Origin: Pseudomonadota bacterium
GTDB lineage: Bacteria; Pseudomonadota; Alphaproteobacteria; Acetobacterales; Acetobacteraceae
Assembly (NCBI GenBank): GCA_021808985.1
Contig: JAKBAQ010000002.1
Coordinates: forward strand, 1 to 43,246
Direction: 5' to 3'
Length of the DNA: 43,246 nt
The notes below the pieces were generated by a model, which was given only the letters and a program-made list of their open reading frames with translations, had not been told where the DNA came from and ran no database searches. How positions within the stretch are numbered: the first letter of the stretch is position 1; every line of letters starts with the position of its first letter. The translations under genes were made by a program, and so were the position numbers. Of this stretch, positions 7,269 through 15,018 are shown one piece after another.

Positions 7269-8489
7269 TCAGAGATCGCCGAACATCCGCAACAGCCCCT
7301 TGCGGCGCAGCTGCATCGCCCGCCGCCGCGCCGCGGGGGTGACACGTTTTGTCCCCGGCGGCAGATAAGCCTCCAGCGCGGCTGCCTTGATCAGCCGGAC
7401 GACAGGCTGCTCCGGCCTGGTGGCCGCATGATACGCCCGGCCCACGATCGTCCCTTCCCGATGCCCATCCGGGTCCAGCCAGTTGGCGATCCCGGGATCC
7501 TTCAGGCAGATGACGGCGCGAAACTTGCCATCCGCATCGATGGCGGCGAGCCGCTGGTTGATCTCGCTCTGATGGTCGAGATAATTGATCGGCTTGGTCC
7601 AGACATTCTGGATTTGATAAGACCAGAACCCCGCCCTGGGCGCATCGCACTCGATCAGCAGCGCCTCATCCTCCTGAATATCGAACACCCCCCAGCTATA
7701 GATCGTATTCGGGCTGCCGGCCGCATCGGCGGCGATCTCGCTGCCTGGCACAACGGCGAGCCTGTTCTTGCGCCCGTCATTCTTGCGCAGGTACAGATCG
7801 TAAATATCGATGTTCCACACCTTGACCAGGAAGGTCATGAGATCAGCGGCGCGGCGGATCCGCCCGGCCATCGCGGCGGCATCCGTGTCGCCATTATCAA
7901 CCGGCCCGTCCAGCAGCTCGATATCCAGCTCACCGCGATCAACATACCAATCATCGTGGAAGCGCCTTATGAACACGAAATTGCACCGCGATTGCTCGTC
8001 CAGCGCGAGCCAGTGGCCATCCCGCGGCGTGGCGCTGAGAATAACCTCAAAACGCCCGTCAGCGCCGGCCATGGCCGCGAGGTCCGCATGGGTAACCTGG
8101 CGCTGCCCGGCACCGCCGAGAATGGTGTTGAATATCTGCATGACAAGGATCTTCATGCCGCCAACCCGGCCGGACAGGCGATAGCTGTGCCGCCCGTCCA
8201 CCACCGCGCACACATGGTAGAGATCGCCGCTCGTGCCGCCCAGCGTGTGGCTGTTATGGAACCAGGCGCGCGTGTTGATGACCGGATGATCCATCCGCGG
8301 CGCGACGGCCATGTCATACGCCATTGAATGGGCTTCGAGCAGGCCATGATAGGCCGAGGCCCGGTGGTCCGCGCGGCCGCGAAACCGCTCGGTCTCCTCC
8401 ACCGCCAGACGCGCGCGCTCCGCCGCCTCGCGGAAATAGGCCCAAGCCTCATGCAGCACGCGAACATCCCCATCAGCTTCGCCGTTCAC
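7269..8489 (-). CDS. DUF1214 domain-containing protein
   Basis: A 406-residue cytosolic protein with no signal peptide. The C-terminal third (FWSYQIQNVW through NWLDPDGHREGTIVGRAYHA) matches the DUF1214 pattern, where Asn-Trp-Leu-Asp and the following Gly/Arg residues are conserved. The N-terminal two thirds resemble the partner region found in long DUF1214 proteins of actinobacteria and sphingomonads. No biochemical function is established for the family; members often sit in lipid or xenobiotic catabolic clusters. It is divergent from a TetR-type regulator with a 21-bp palindrome between them, so ligand-controlled expression is likely. Its end lies 32 nt from the convergent PBP1A stop. Confidence 0.75.
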   Translation of the reverse strand: MNGEADGDVRVLHEAWAYFREAAERARLAVEETERFRGRADHRASAYHGLLEAHSMAYDMAVAPRMDHPVINTRAWFHNSHTLGGTSGDLYHVCAVVDGRHSYRLSGRVGGMKILVMQIFNTILGGAGQRQVTHADLAAMAGADGRFEVILSATPRDGHWLALDEQSRCNFVFIRRFHDDWYVDRGELDIELLDGPVDNGDTDAAAMAGRIRRAADLMTFLVKVWNIDIYDLYLRKNDGRKNRLAVVPGSEIAADAAGSPNTIYSWGVFDIQEDEALLIECDAPRAGFWSYQIQNVWTKPINYLDHQSEINQRLAAIDADGKFRAVICLKDPGIANWLDPDGHREGTIVGRAYHAATRPEQPVVRLIKAAALEAYLPPGTKRVTPAARRRAMQLRRKGLLRMFGDL

Positions 8490-8639
8490 AACATCATCCT
8501 TTTCCGGTTTTTCATTTTCACGACTCAGCTAACCGAAACGGACTGGCGGCCAGCCATGCGCGAGCACTCCATTGCGGCATGTCATTTCCCCTTTTCGGTT
8601 ATTCTGGCCGCAGTTGCGCGCCGCTGTCACGGAAATACG

Positions 8640-8660
8640 CCGGATAAATTTATTATCCGG
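8640..8660. promoter_or_regulatory. Palindrome, candidate TetR-family operator
   Basis: Perfect 8-bp arms CCGGATAA and TTATCCGG flank the AT-rich spacer ATTTA. It lies in the 226-bp gap between the divergent DUF1214 and TetR-type genes, 56 bp before the longest start of the regulator. Symmetric sites of this size between a TetR gene and a divergent target are commonly the operator. A terminator is less likely because no gene ends here. Confidence 0.55.
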
Positions 8661-8715
8661 ACGCCACCTTTAAAAATTTATCGGCGCCGCCAAAAGCCGC
8701 GGAAAAGGCTGGGCG

Positions 8716-9561
8716 ATGAGCCCGCATATCCGGACGGCACGGCGCAACCCACCCCACGCTTTACAGAAGGGTAACGGGATTCTAGGAATTTCCGGCCCGG
8801 CCGGTGCAAGCATGGCCCGTTTTTTCGCGGCGCCGGGCATGGAGGAACACACGGTGCCGGCAAACAGGCAGGATACGGCGCAGACATTCCCGGCGGGGGC
8901 GCCGGACCCGTGCCGCCCCGCCTATCTCTTGCAAGCCACTCTCCCGGCCAGCAAGAGATGGCAAAACCACCACGCGCGCCGCGCCCTCATCCTGGCGGCG
9001 GCCCGCCGTCTCATCAGTGATGCCGGGCTGGAAGGCGTATGCCTGCACTCCATCGCCAAATCCTGCGGCATCTCTGTCCCCACCATTTACAACATCGTCG
9101 GCAACCGCGCGCATGTTCTGGACGAATCCTCGGCTGAATGGGTGCACTGGCTGGCGCTCTCCGCCAGAAGCAACGCGCCGGCGGAAGGGCAGCTGTTGGC
9201 GATCCTGCTGGCCTTCTGGAACTCAGCGCTCCGCTTTCCGCAATATACGATGAAGGCGGTGAGAAACTCAGTCATGCCCGGCCTGCCGCTGCACCGCGCT
9301 TTCCGCGACGCCGGAAGCCTGGCGATCCTCGATCTCCTGGCCATCCTGAAGTCGCAGAACCTTCTGCGCGGGTCGGTCGACATAGAATCCTTCGCCTGGC
9401 ATGTCACACAATCAGTCCATGCCGGCGTGTGCGACTGGTGCCTCGCGCCCTACGAATCATTGCGCTTCGAGCGTAATTTCACCGAAGGGCCAGGGCTGAT
9501 GCTGCTCGGCGCCCTGCGCGGCCAAGCGGCAAGGCGCATCGAACAGGCTTTGGATGCCTGA
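8716..9561 (+). CDS. TetR/AcrR family transcriptional regulator
   Basis: The N-terminal DNA-binding domain reads ALILAAARRLISDAGLEG, then the helix-turn-helix LHSIAKSCGISVPTIYNIVGNR, the typical TetR arrangement. The remaining 130 residues are all-helical ligand-binding domain of no assignable specificity. The stop at 9561 is certain, the start is not: ATG codons at 8716, 8812 and 8839 are all in frame. Usual TetR length (about 200-240) favours 8812 or 8839, while a modest AAGG precedes 8716. The divergent DUF1214 gene is the likely target, with the palindrome at 8640-8660 as candidate operator. arsC follows 31 nt downstream on the same strand and may be co-transcribed. Confidence 0.85.
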   Translation: MSPHIRTARRNPPHALQKGNGILGISGPAGASMARFFAAPGMEEHTVPANRQDTAQTFPAGAPDPCRPAYLLQATLPASKRWQNHHARRALILAAARRLISDAGLEGVCLHSIAKSCGISVPTIYNIVGNRAHVLDESSAEWVHWLALSARSNAPAEGQLLAILLAFWNSALRFPQYTMKAVRNSVMPGLPLHRAFRDAGSLAILDLLAILKSQNLLRGSVDIESFAWHVTQSVHAGVCDWCLAPYESLRFERNFTEGPGLMLLGALRGQAARRIEQALDA

Positions 9562-9592
9562 CAGGGCCACCCCCATTTTCCGGAGTTGAATC

Positions 9593-9946
9593 ATGTCTGA
9601 ACACAGTGTCACCATCTACTACAATCCCGCCTGCGGCACGTCGCGCAGCACATTGGCGATCATCCGCGACGCCGGCATTGAACCCGTGGTGATCGAATAT
9701 CTCAAAACCCCGCCCAGCCGGGACACTCTGGCGGTTCTCGCCAAACAGGTTGGCGGCGCGCGCACCTTGCTGCGGGAGAAGGACAGACTCGTCACGACAC
9801 TCGGCCTGGGCCCTGATATCCCGGATGATGCCATCCTTGACGCCATCGCCGCCCACCCGATTCTGCTCAACCGCCCCGTGGTGATTACCCACAAAGGCGC
9901 CAAAACCTGCCGCCCGGCGGAGACCGTGCTGGAACTGCTGCCTTGA
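9593..9946 (+). CDS. arsC: Arsenate reductase (glutaredoxin-type), ArsC family
   Basis: This is a 117-residue thioredoxin-fold protein. The nucleophile C14 sits in YYNPACGTSRS, matching the active-site loop of plasmid R773-type ArsC. The arginines that bind oxyanion in the family have counterparts in LLREKD, LNRPVV and TCRPAE. It reduces arsenate to arsenite using glutathione and glutaredoxin in the cytosol. A GGAG ribosome site precedes the ATG. It is somewhat shorter than R773 ArsC (141), lacking C-terminal residues, which is common in chromosomal copies. No arsR, arsB or acr3 gene is adjacent, and Spx-like or YffB-like relatives share the fold, so arsenic function is probable rather than proven. 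Confidence 0.88.
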   Translation: MSEHSVTIYYNPACGTSRSTLAIIRDAGIEPVVIEYLKTPPSRDTLAVLAKQVGGARTLLREKDRLVTTLGLGPDIPDDAILDAIAAHPILLNRPVVITHKGAKTCRPAETVLELLP

Positions 9947-9959
9947 GCGCATCTGGCTA

Positions 9960-10309
9960 AGAGATTGTTTTAAAAGTTTTTTTAAAAAAATTAAGGATAA
10001 TTCTAAAAGTTTTTTTGGGGTTTGGCCTTTTTTTTACAAAAAAGGGCCAGAATCTTGGGAAGCTTTTTATAAACCCCCTCCAAACCCCGCGAGGCGGTGA
10101 GGCTGCGCTTGCCCGCACCCCGCACCGCCTCGCCTCGCTCTCACTCTCTGCTCATTTGCTCACTTTGGTGTTACTTTTTGGTTTACAAGGTCAGAACAGC
10201 ATCCGCCGGTCGACAATTATCGCTGCTCACGGCGCCTGGATGCAGGCCGCCAACCCACGTAGCGGCATGTTTTCGCAAATCACCATGCCGTTCAGGCGCC
10301 AAGCATCGC
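9960..10309. other. AT-rich intergenic segment with nested hairpins
   Basis: No gene is supported in this gap after arsC. From 9970 to 10080 the DNA switches to long A and T runs, unlike anything else in the window. An inner hairpin pairs TGGCC plus T-run at 10023-10035 with A-run plus GGGCCA at 10038-10049, and outer arms GGGGTTT (10017-10023) and AAACCCC (10071-10077) extend it. It resembles the intergenic hairpin repeats I recall from acetic-acid-bacterium genomes, but only one copy is in this window. It could also end arsC transcription. Confidence 0.5.
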
Positions 10310-10546
10310 TCAAACTCCCGATGACACAAGCCGCCCATCAGCCTGCAAGAAAACCGCCCCGCAAGCGCCAGCCCGCCATCTTTCTTGCGCAAAACCACCC
10401 CTTGCCGCAGCCCGCGCGGGCGGCGCAACCCGGCTGTTGCGGGCCATCTCCCACGCCAAGACTATAATTTCCCGCAACTGCGCCGCGCACACCAGAAACA
10501 TGCTGGCGCAAGCCGCCATCGAAGCCAGTCCAATCACGATGTTCAT
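10310..10546 (-). CDS. Small hypothetical membrane-anchored protein
   Basis: A 78-codon frame begins 18 nt after the radical SAM gene on the same strand with a strong GGGAG site 6 nt before its ATG, the main reason to accept it. The first 25 residues (MNIVIGLASMAACASMFLVC) form one hydrophobic helix, so the product would be a membrane-anchored or secreted small protein. The second half is Ala/Arg/Gly-rich and may not be conserved. I recognise no family. It could equally be a chance frame. Confidence 0.4.
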   Translation of the reverse strand: MNIVIGLASMAACASMFLVCAAQLREIIVLAWEMARNSRVAPPARAAARGGFAQERWRAGACGAVFLQADGRLVSSGV

Positions 10547-10564
10547 GCCAATCTCCCTTTTTCC

Positions 10565-11671
10565 TTAAAACAAGCTCATCTGCGCCATCGCCGCGCGCGC
10601 CGCCGGTGCCGCGAACACCCCGCAATCCAGCTTCATCCGCTCCTGGTTCAGCCCCAGCCGCCCCACCACCCGCTCCAGCCGCTGTCCCAGCAGCTCAGCG
10701 TACGGCCCGCTGCCCTGAAAGCGCGTGTGGAAGTTCGGATCATTCAACGCCCCGGCCCGGCTTTGGCGGATCAGGCTGAGTACATGGCTGGCCCGCTCGG
10801 GCAGATGTTTTTGCAGCCAGTCCGCGAACAAATCCCCCAGCTCATGCGGCAGGCGCAGCAAAATCGAATGCGCGCTCCGCGCCCCGGCCTTTGCCGCCGC
10901 CTCCACGATGCTCTCCAGCTCCGCATCGTTCAGCCCTGGAATCATCGGTGAAGCCAGAACCCCCACCGGAATCGCCGCTTGCGCCAGCCCGGCAATCGCC
11001 GCCAGCCGCCGCGCCGGAGAGGCCGCGCGGGGTTCCATGGTCCGCGCCAGCACCGGCTCCAGCGTGGTGATGGACACATGCACCTGCACCAGATTTTTCA
11101 CCGCCATGCGGCTCAGAATATCCAGATCCCGCAACACGCCGGCTGATTTGGTGATAATGCTCACCGGATGATTGAACCGCTCCAGCACCTCCAGCAGGCT
11201 GCGCGTGATACCCAGCGTGCGTTCCACCGGCTGATACGGATCCGTGTTCGACCCCAGCACGATAACCCCCACCTTGTAGCCTGTTTTTGAGAGTTCCTTT
11301 TCCAGCAGGCGCGCCGCCTCCGGCTTGAAGACAATCCGCGTCTCGAAATCCAGCCCGGCGGAGAACCCCAGATACGCATGCGAGGGCCGCGCGAAACAAT
11401 AAATGCATCCATGCTCGCACCCGCGATACGGATTGACGCTGCGGTCAAAATTCAGATCCGGGCTGTCATTGCGGGAGATAACGCTCTTCGTCGCGTCGCG
11501 GATCAGCGTGGTCCGTGGCTGGCTTTCTTCCTCGGGCGCAGTCCAGCCATCGTCAAAAGCCTCCACCCGCGCATGCTCAAACCGATTCGGTGGGTTGCAG
11601 GCCGTGCCCCGGCCCTTCCAGACCCCATCCTTCACATCCTGCTTGATATGTAGCCGGGAAACCGCCGCCAT
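10565..11671 (-). CDS. Radical SAM protein, PA0069/SplB-like family
   Basis: This is a protein of about 368 residues. The radical SAM cluster motif is CEHGCIYCFARP (CxxxCxxC). It is followed by LGSNTDPYQPVE, HPVSIITKSAGVLRD and VHVSITTLEP, the arrangement of the PA0069 family related to spore photoproduct lyase SplB. No reaction is established for this group; DNA or nucleotide repair is sometimes guessed from the SplB likeness. The start at 11671 (MAAVSRLHIK) has an AGGA site five bases upstream and is chosen over ATGs at 11695 and 11728. It lies 76 nt downstream of moaB on the same strand. Confidence 0.88.
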   Translation of the reverse strand: MAAVSRLHIKQDVKDGVWKGRGTACNPPNRFEHARVEAFDDGWTAPEEESQPRTTLIRDATKSVISRNDSPDLNFDRSVNPYRGCEHGCIYCFARPSHAYLGFSAGLDFETRIVFKPEAARLLEKELSKTGYKVGVIVLGSNTDPYQPVERTLGITRSLLEVLERFNHPVSIITKSAGVLRDLDILSRMAVKNLVQVHVSITTLEPVLARTMEPRAASPARRLAAIAGLAQAAIPVGVLASPMIPGLNDAELESIVEAAAKAGARSAHSILLRLPHELGDLFADWLQKHLPERASHVLSLIRQSRAGALNDPNFHTRFQGSGPYAELLGQRLERVVGRLGLNQERMKLDCGVFAAPAARAAMAQMSLF

Positions 11672-11747
11672 GTTCCTGCTCCGTTCCGGCGACATTAAGT
11701 CATTCCGCCTCCGGCAAGTCAAGAACAAAATGAGAACAATCGTCTTT

Positions 11748-12287
11748 TTAGCTGGCCAGATGTTCCTTTAGCCGCGGCATCAGCTCCACCAGGTTGCATG
11801 GCCGGTGGCGTGAATCGAGCTGATAGCGCAGAATATCGTCCCAACCGTCCTTCACCGCGCCCGTGCTGCCCGGCAGCGCGAACAGATAGGTGCCATTGGC
11901 AACCCCGCCCACCGCGCGGGACTGCATGGTCGATGTGCCGATTTTCTGGTAGGAGAGCATACGGAACAGCTCGCCAAACCCCTCGATCGTCTTCTCCAGC
12001 ACGCGCGCGAACGCCTCGGGCGTCACATCCCGCCCGGTGACGCCTGTGCCCCCCGTGGTAATCACCACATCAATGCTCGGATCGGCGATCCAGCCGCGCA
12101 GCTTCGCCTCAATCGCATCGGCGTCATCGCGGATAATCGCCCGCGCCGCCACGACATGCCCAGCCCCCGCGATACGCGCGGCCAGCGCGTCTCCCGACGT
12201 ATCATCCAGCGTGGTGCGCGTATCCGAAATCGTCGCCACCGCGATCTGCACGGGAAGAAAAACCCTTGCCTCGTCAATCCGGTGCAT
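11748..12287 (-). CDS. moaB: Molybdenum cofactor biosynthesis protein MoaB
   Basis: This is a 179-residue protein of the MoaB/MogA fold, which binds molybdopterin and adenylates it before molybdate insertion. The MoCF signature is visible as VVITTGGTGVTGRDVTPEA near residues 75-93, followed by GFGELFRMLSYQKIG and the LPGSTGAVKDGWDDIL segment. Length is normal. The gene begins five bases after the stop of the lytic transglycosylase gene on the same strand, so the two are probably one transcript despite unrelated roles. No other moa, moe or mod genes are in the window. Confidence 0.92.
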   Translation of the reverse strand: MHRIDEARVFLPVQIAVATISDTRTTLDDTSGDALAARIAGAGHVVAARAIIRDDADAIEAKLRGWIADPSIDVVITTGGTGVTGRDVTPEAFARVLEKTIEGFGELFRMLSYQKIGTSTMQSRAVGGVANGTYLFALPGSTGAVKDGWDDILRYQLDSRHRPCNLVELMPRLKEHLAS

Positions 12288-12292
12288 CAGGC

Positions 12293-13918
12293 TCAGTTCA
12301 CCGAAGCGGTATAGAAATTCGTATCCAGCCGCGGGAAATTCCCTTCCGCCAGCTGATCCAGGCTCTCCGGCTTCAGCCCGATCTCTTCGGCATAAAGCCA
12401 GCTGTCAGCCATCACCTGGCGTACGAAACGGCGGGTCTCATCGTTGGGGATGGTCTCGATGAAGAGCAGCGGATCGGTTTGGTCCTGCGTCGCCCAGCTG
12501 GCGACGGCATTTGGCCCGGCATTATAGCTCGCCAGAATCGCCAGCAGATTATCGTTGATCCCCGGCTGTTGGCCCAGATAGCGGATATAGCCCTGCCCCA
12601 GGGCGAGGTTCGCCGAAGGATCGTTGAGCGAGCCGCTCACCCCCTCCTGGCGTCTGACATAGGAAGCCGTCACCGGCATGAGCTGCATCAGCCCGCGCGC
12701 ACCGCAGCGCGATACGGCATCAACATCAAACCCTGATTCCGTGCGCGCCAGCGCGTACACCAGCGCCGGATCAACGGTGAAGCCGCCGGCGGGATGCAGC
12801 GCCGGAAGCGGCAGGCGCGCGCCGGCGATCTCATCCACAGGGTTCGGCAACTCACTGGCCACTGAAATGGTCACATCCACCAGCCCGGCACGGGCGGCCA
12901 CGGCCATCACTGCCCGGCCAAGGTCCGGGTTGGCCTGAATCTGCGGCCACAGGGCGCGCAACGCCGTTTCAGCCTGGCCGGTGGCGCCCACCTGCAACAG
13001 GGCGAAGGCCAGATGCCCGTCAGGCGTCGCGTCCACCGCGGTGATATCGGCTTCCGTCAATGTCGCCGAAATGCCGCTGGGGCCAAACCCCTGCCCCAAA
13101 AGCCGCCCCGCCAGCATGCCGTAGAAGGTATCGCTGGCCCCCGCGGCCTGATGCAGCCAGTTGAGATAGGCTTCCGGCTGCTGCATGCGCAGCGCCGCGC
13201 GGGCTGCCCAGAACTGGCTGGCGGCCCGGTCGTCATCAGAAATTCCCGCCATCCCGGCGGTGGCGCCAAAGGCGGCGGCGGCGGCGGTCAGGTCACCCTT
13301 TTCCCAGGCATCGATACCGGTCATGAACTGCCGGTGCCAGATGTAGCTGTCCGGCGCGATCGCGGGGTCCGCCGCGGCCCCGGCGGTGATCGTGGTTTCC
13401 GGCAGCAATGAAACCACCGGCGCCGCCGGCATCTGGCTGGCGCGCAGCTTGTGGCGCATCAGCGCGTATATATCCACCGCCTCCGGCTGGCTGCCATATT
13501 GCGCGTACCACGCGATCAGCTCAGCCGGCGTGCTGATATAATTCTGGCTCAGATACCGCTGCGCCAGGATCGGCCCCACCAGCGAGGTATCGTCCAGCCG
13601 CGCGATCAGCCTGTCCGCCTCGCTAAATTCCCCGGCGGACTGCGCCGCCATAATGCGCTGATACATCACCACGGCGCTCGGCGGCAGCGGCTCGGGCAGG
13701 ATGATTTCAACATTGGCTGAGGGCGCGTTACGCGGCACGGCGTAAGCCACACTGTCCCCGCCTGTTGCGCTGGCGGGCGCTGAGGGGGGCGGCATCGGTC
13801 CCATACCTTGTCCCCCATCGGGGGACTTCGCCTGCGCGCTCGTGGAGGTCACGAGCCCTAGGGCAAAAACAGACACCGTGGCCAAAGCAAGCCGGGTGAC
13901 GTTCAGGCGGGAGAGCAT
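12293..13918 (-). CDS. Soluble lytic murein transglycosylase (SLT family 1)
   Basis: A 541-residue periplasmic enzyme that cleaves peptidoglycan glycan strands to form 1,6-anhydro ends. An N-terminal signal (LALATVSVFALGLVTSTSAQA) is visible. The central 300 residues are Ala-rich helical repeats like the U-shaped superhelix of Slt70. The catalytic SLT domain shows the glutamate in ALARTESGFD, then GARGLMQLMPVTA, LNDPSANLALGQGYIRYL and ASYNAGPNAVASW. Start 13918 has GAGGAG eight bases upstream and is preferred over the ATG at 13936. moaB follows after five bases. Confidence 0.92.
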   Translation of the reverse strand: MLSRLNVTRLALATVSVFALGLVTSTSAQAKSPDGGQGMGPMPPPSAPASATGGDSVAYAVPRNAPSANVEIILPEPLPPSAVVMYQRIMAAQSAGEFSEADRLIARLDDTSLVGPILAQRYLSQNYISTPAELIAWYAQYGSQPEAVDIYALMRHKLRASQMPAAPVVSLLPETTITAGAAADPAIAPDSYIWHRQFMTGIDAWEKGDLTAAAAAFGATAGMAGISDDDRAASQFWAARAALRMQQPEAYLNWLHQAAGASDTFYGMLAGRLLGQGFGPSGISATLTEADITAVDATPDGHLAFALLQVGATGQAETALRALWPQIQANPDLGRAVMAVAARAGLVDVTISVASELPNPVDEIAGARLPLPALHPAGGFTVDPALVYALARTESGFDVDAVSRCGARGLMQLMPVTASYVRRQEGVSGSLNDPSANLALGQGYIRYLGQQPGINDNLLAILASYNAGPNAVASWATQDQTDPLLFIETIPNDETRRFVRQVMADSWLYAEEIGLKPESLDQLAEGNFPRLDTNFYTASVN

Positions 13919-14064
13919 GTTGAGGGCTCCTCGCATGGGAATTTTCCCTACACATTCAGCCCTTGTGACGCAAGAGCCTGTAGCGAGACAATTCTCATAT
14001 TACGAGACGTTTTTAGCAGTTTCCGGAGGTTATGACCCGTCCTTTAGTTCACTATTTCGTGATA

Positions 14065-14871
14065 TTAATGTGATTCCACTTTATCGGAGGTTAATTCCAA
14101 AAATTCTCGCAACTGCAATAAATCACGCCAGGCCTCCGCCTTGGCCATGGGCGTGCGCAGCAAATACGCCGGATGGTAGCTGGGCAGACAAGGCAACGGC
14201 GCCGCCAAGCCAGGTATTTTCACCTGCCGCCACACGCCGCGCAGCCGCCTTATCCCCTGTTCACGCTCCGGCGGCGGCAAAACCGCCTTGGCCGCCACCG
14301 CCCCCAGCAGCAGCACGCAGCGCGGCCGCACCAGGGCGATATGGCGCAGCAGAAAAGGCAGGCACACCGCCATCTCGGCCTCTGTCGGCGTGCGGTTGCC
14401 GGGCGGGCGCCATGGCACGGTATTGATGATTCGCACCTTGGCCCGCTCAAGCCCGATGCTGCCCAGCATTTTATCCAATAGCTGCCCGGCGGGCCCCACA
14501 AAGGGCCGGCCCGCCCGGTCTTCTTCCGCTCCCGGCGCCTCGCCCACCACAACCAGCCGCGCATCCGCCGCGCCATCGGCAAACACCAGCTGAGTCGCGG
14601 TGTCGCGCAGGGCGCAGCCAGTAAACCCGGCGAGCGCCTTTTCCAGCGCATCCAGGCTCTCACATCCAGCCGCCAGCTGCTCCGCCTGCGCCACCCCGCC
14701 CGGCAGCGCCGCGGCAAGGCGGGGCGCCTGTGCCCGCGCCACCGGAGCGGGAGCCTGCGCGGCGGCCGGCGCGGGCGCAACCCGGGCCGCTCGCCGGTCC
14801 TGCACGGCATCCAGCAGCGCCTCATCGGCTCCCCACTCCACCTGCAGGCGCAGCGCCTCGATCAAATCCAT
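14065..14871 (-). CDS. Uracil-DNA glycosylase, family 4 type
   Basis: This is a protein of about 268 residues that removes uracil from DNA. The family motifs are GEAPGAEEDRAGRPFVGPAGQLLD (about residue 110) and SYHPAYLLR with H233. Iron-sulfur ligand positions C86, C170 and C185 are present, but the position expected to hold the first cysteine of the CxxC pair is F83 (FTGC), so one ligand appears changed. An Ala/Pro-rich linker of about 50 residues precedes the catalytic core. The start at 14871 (MDLIEALRLQ) matches family starts; ATGs at 14889 and 14916 are possible. It is divergent from the ETF-QO gene. Confidence 0.88.
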   Translation of the reverse strand: MDLIEALRLQVEWGADEALLDAVQDRRAARVAPAPAAAQAPAPVARAQAPRLAAALPGGVAQAEQLAAGCESLDALEKALAGFTGCALRDTATQLVFADGAADARLVVVGEAPGAEEDRAGRPFVGPAGQLLDKMLGSIGLERAKVRIINTVPWRPPGNRTPTEAEMAVCLPFLLRHIALVRPRCVLLLGAVAAKAVLPPPEREQGIRRLRGVWRQVKIPGLAAPLPCLPSYHPAYLLRTPMAKAEAWRDLLQLREFLELTSDKVESH

Positions 14872-15018
14872 AAAACCATACTTAACCATACCCACGGCGA
14901 TTGAAATAACCGCCAATATGATCTTAACCCTTTACCCAGCCAGGAACCAAGCGGTTGAGACTTTACGCAAGCTAACAAGTTTCCGTATAGGACTGCGACC
15001 AGAACAGGAGTGAAGAAA

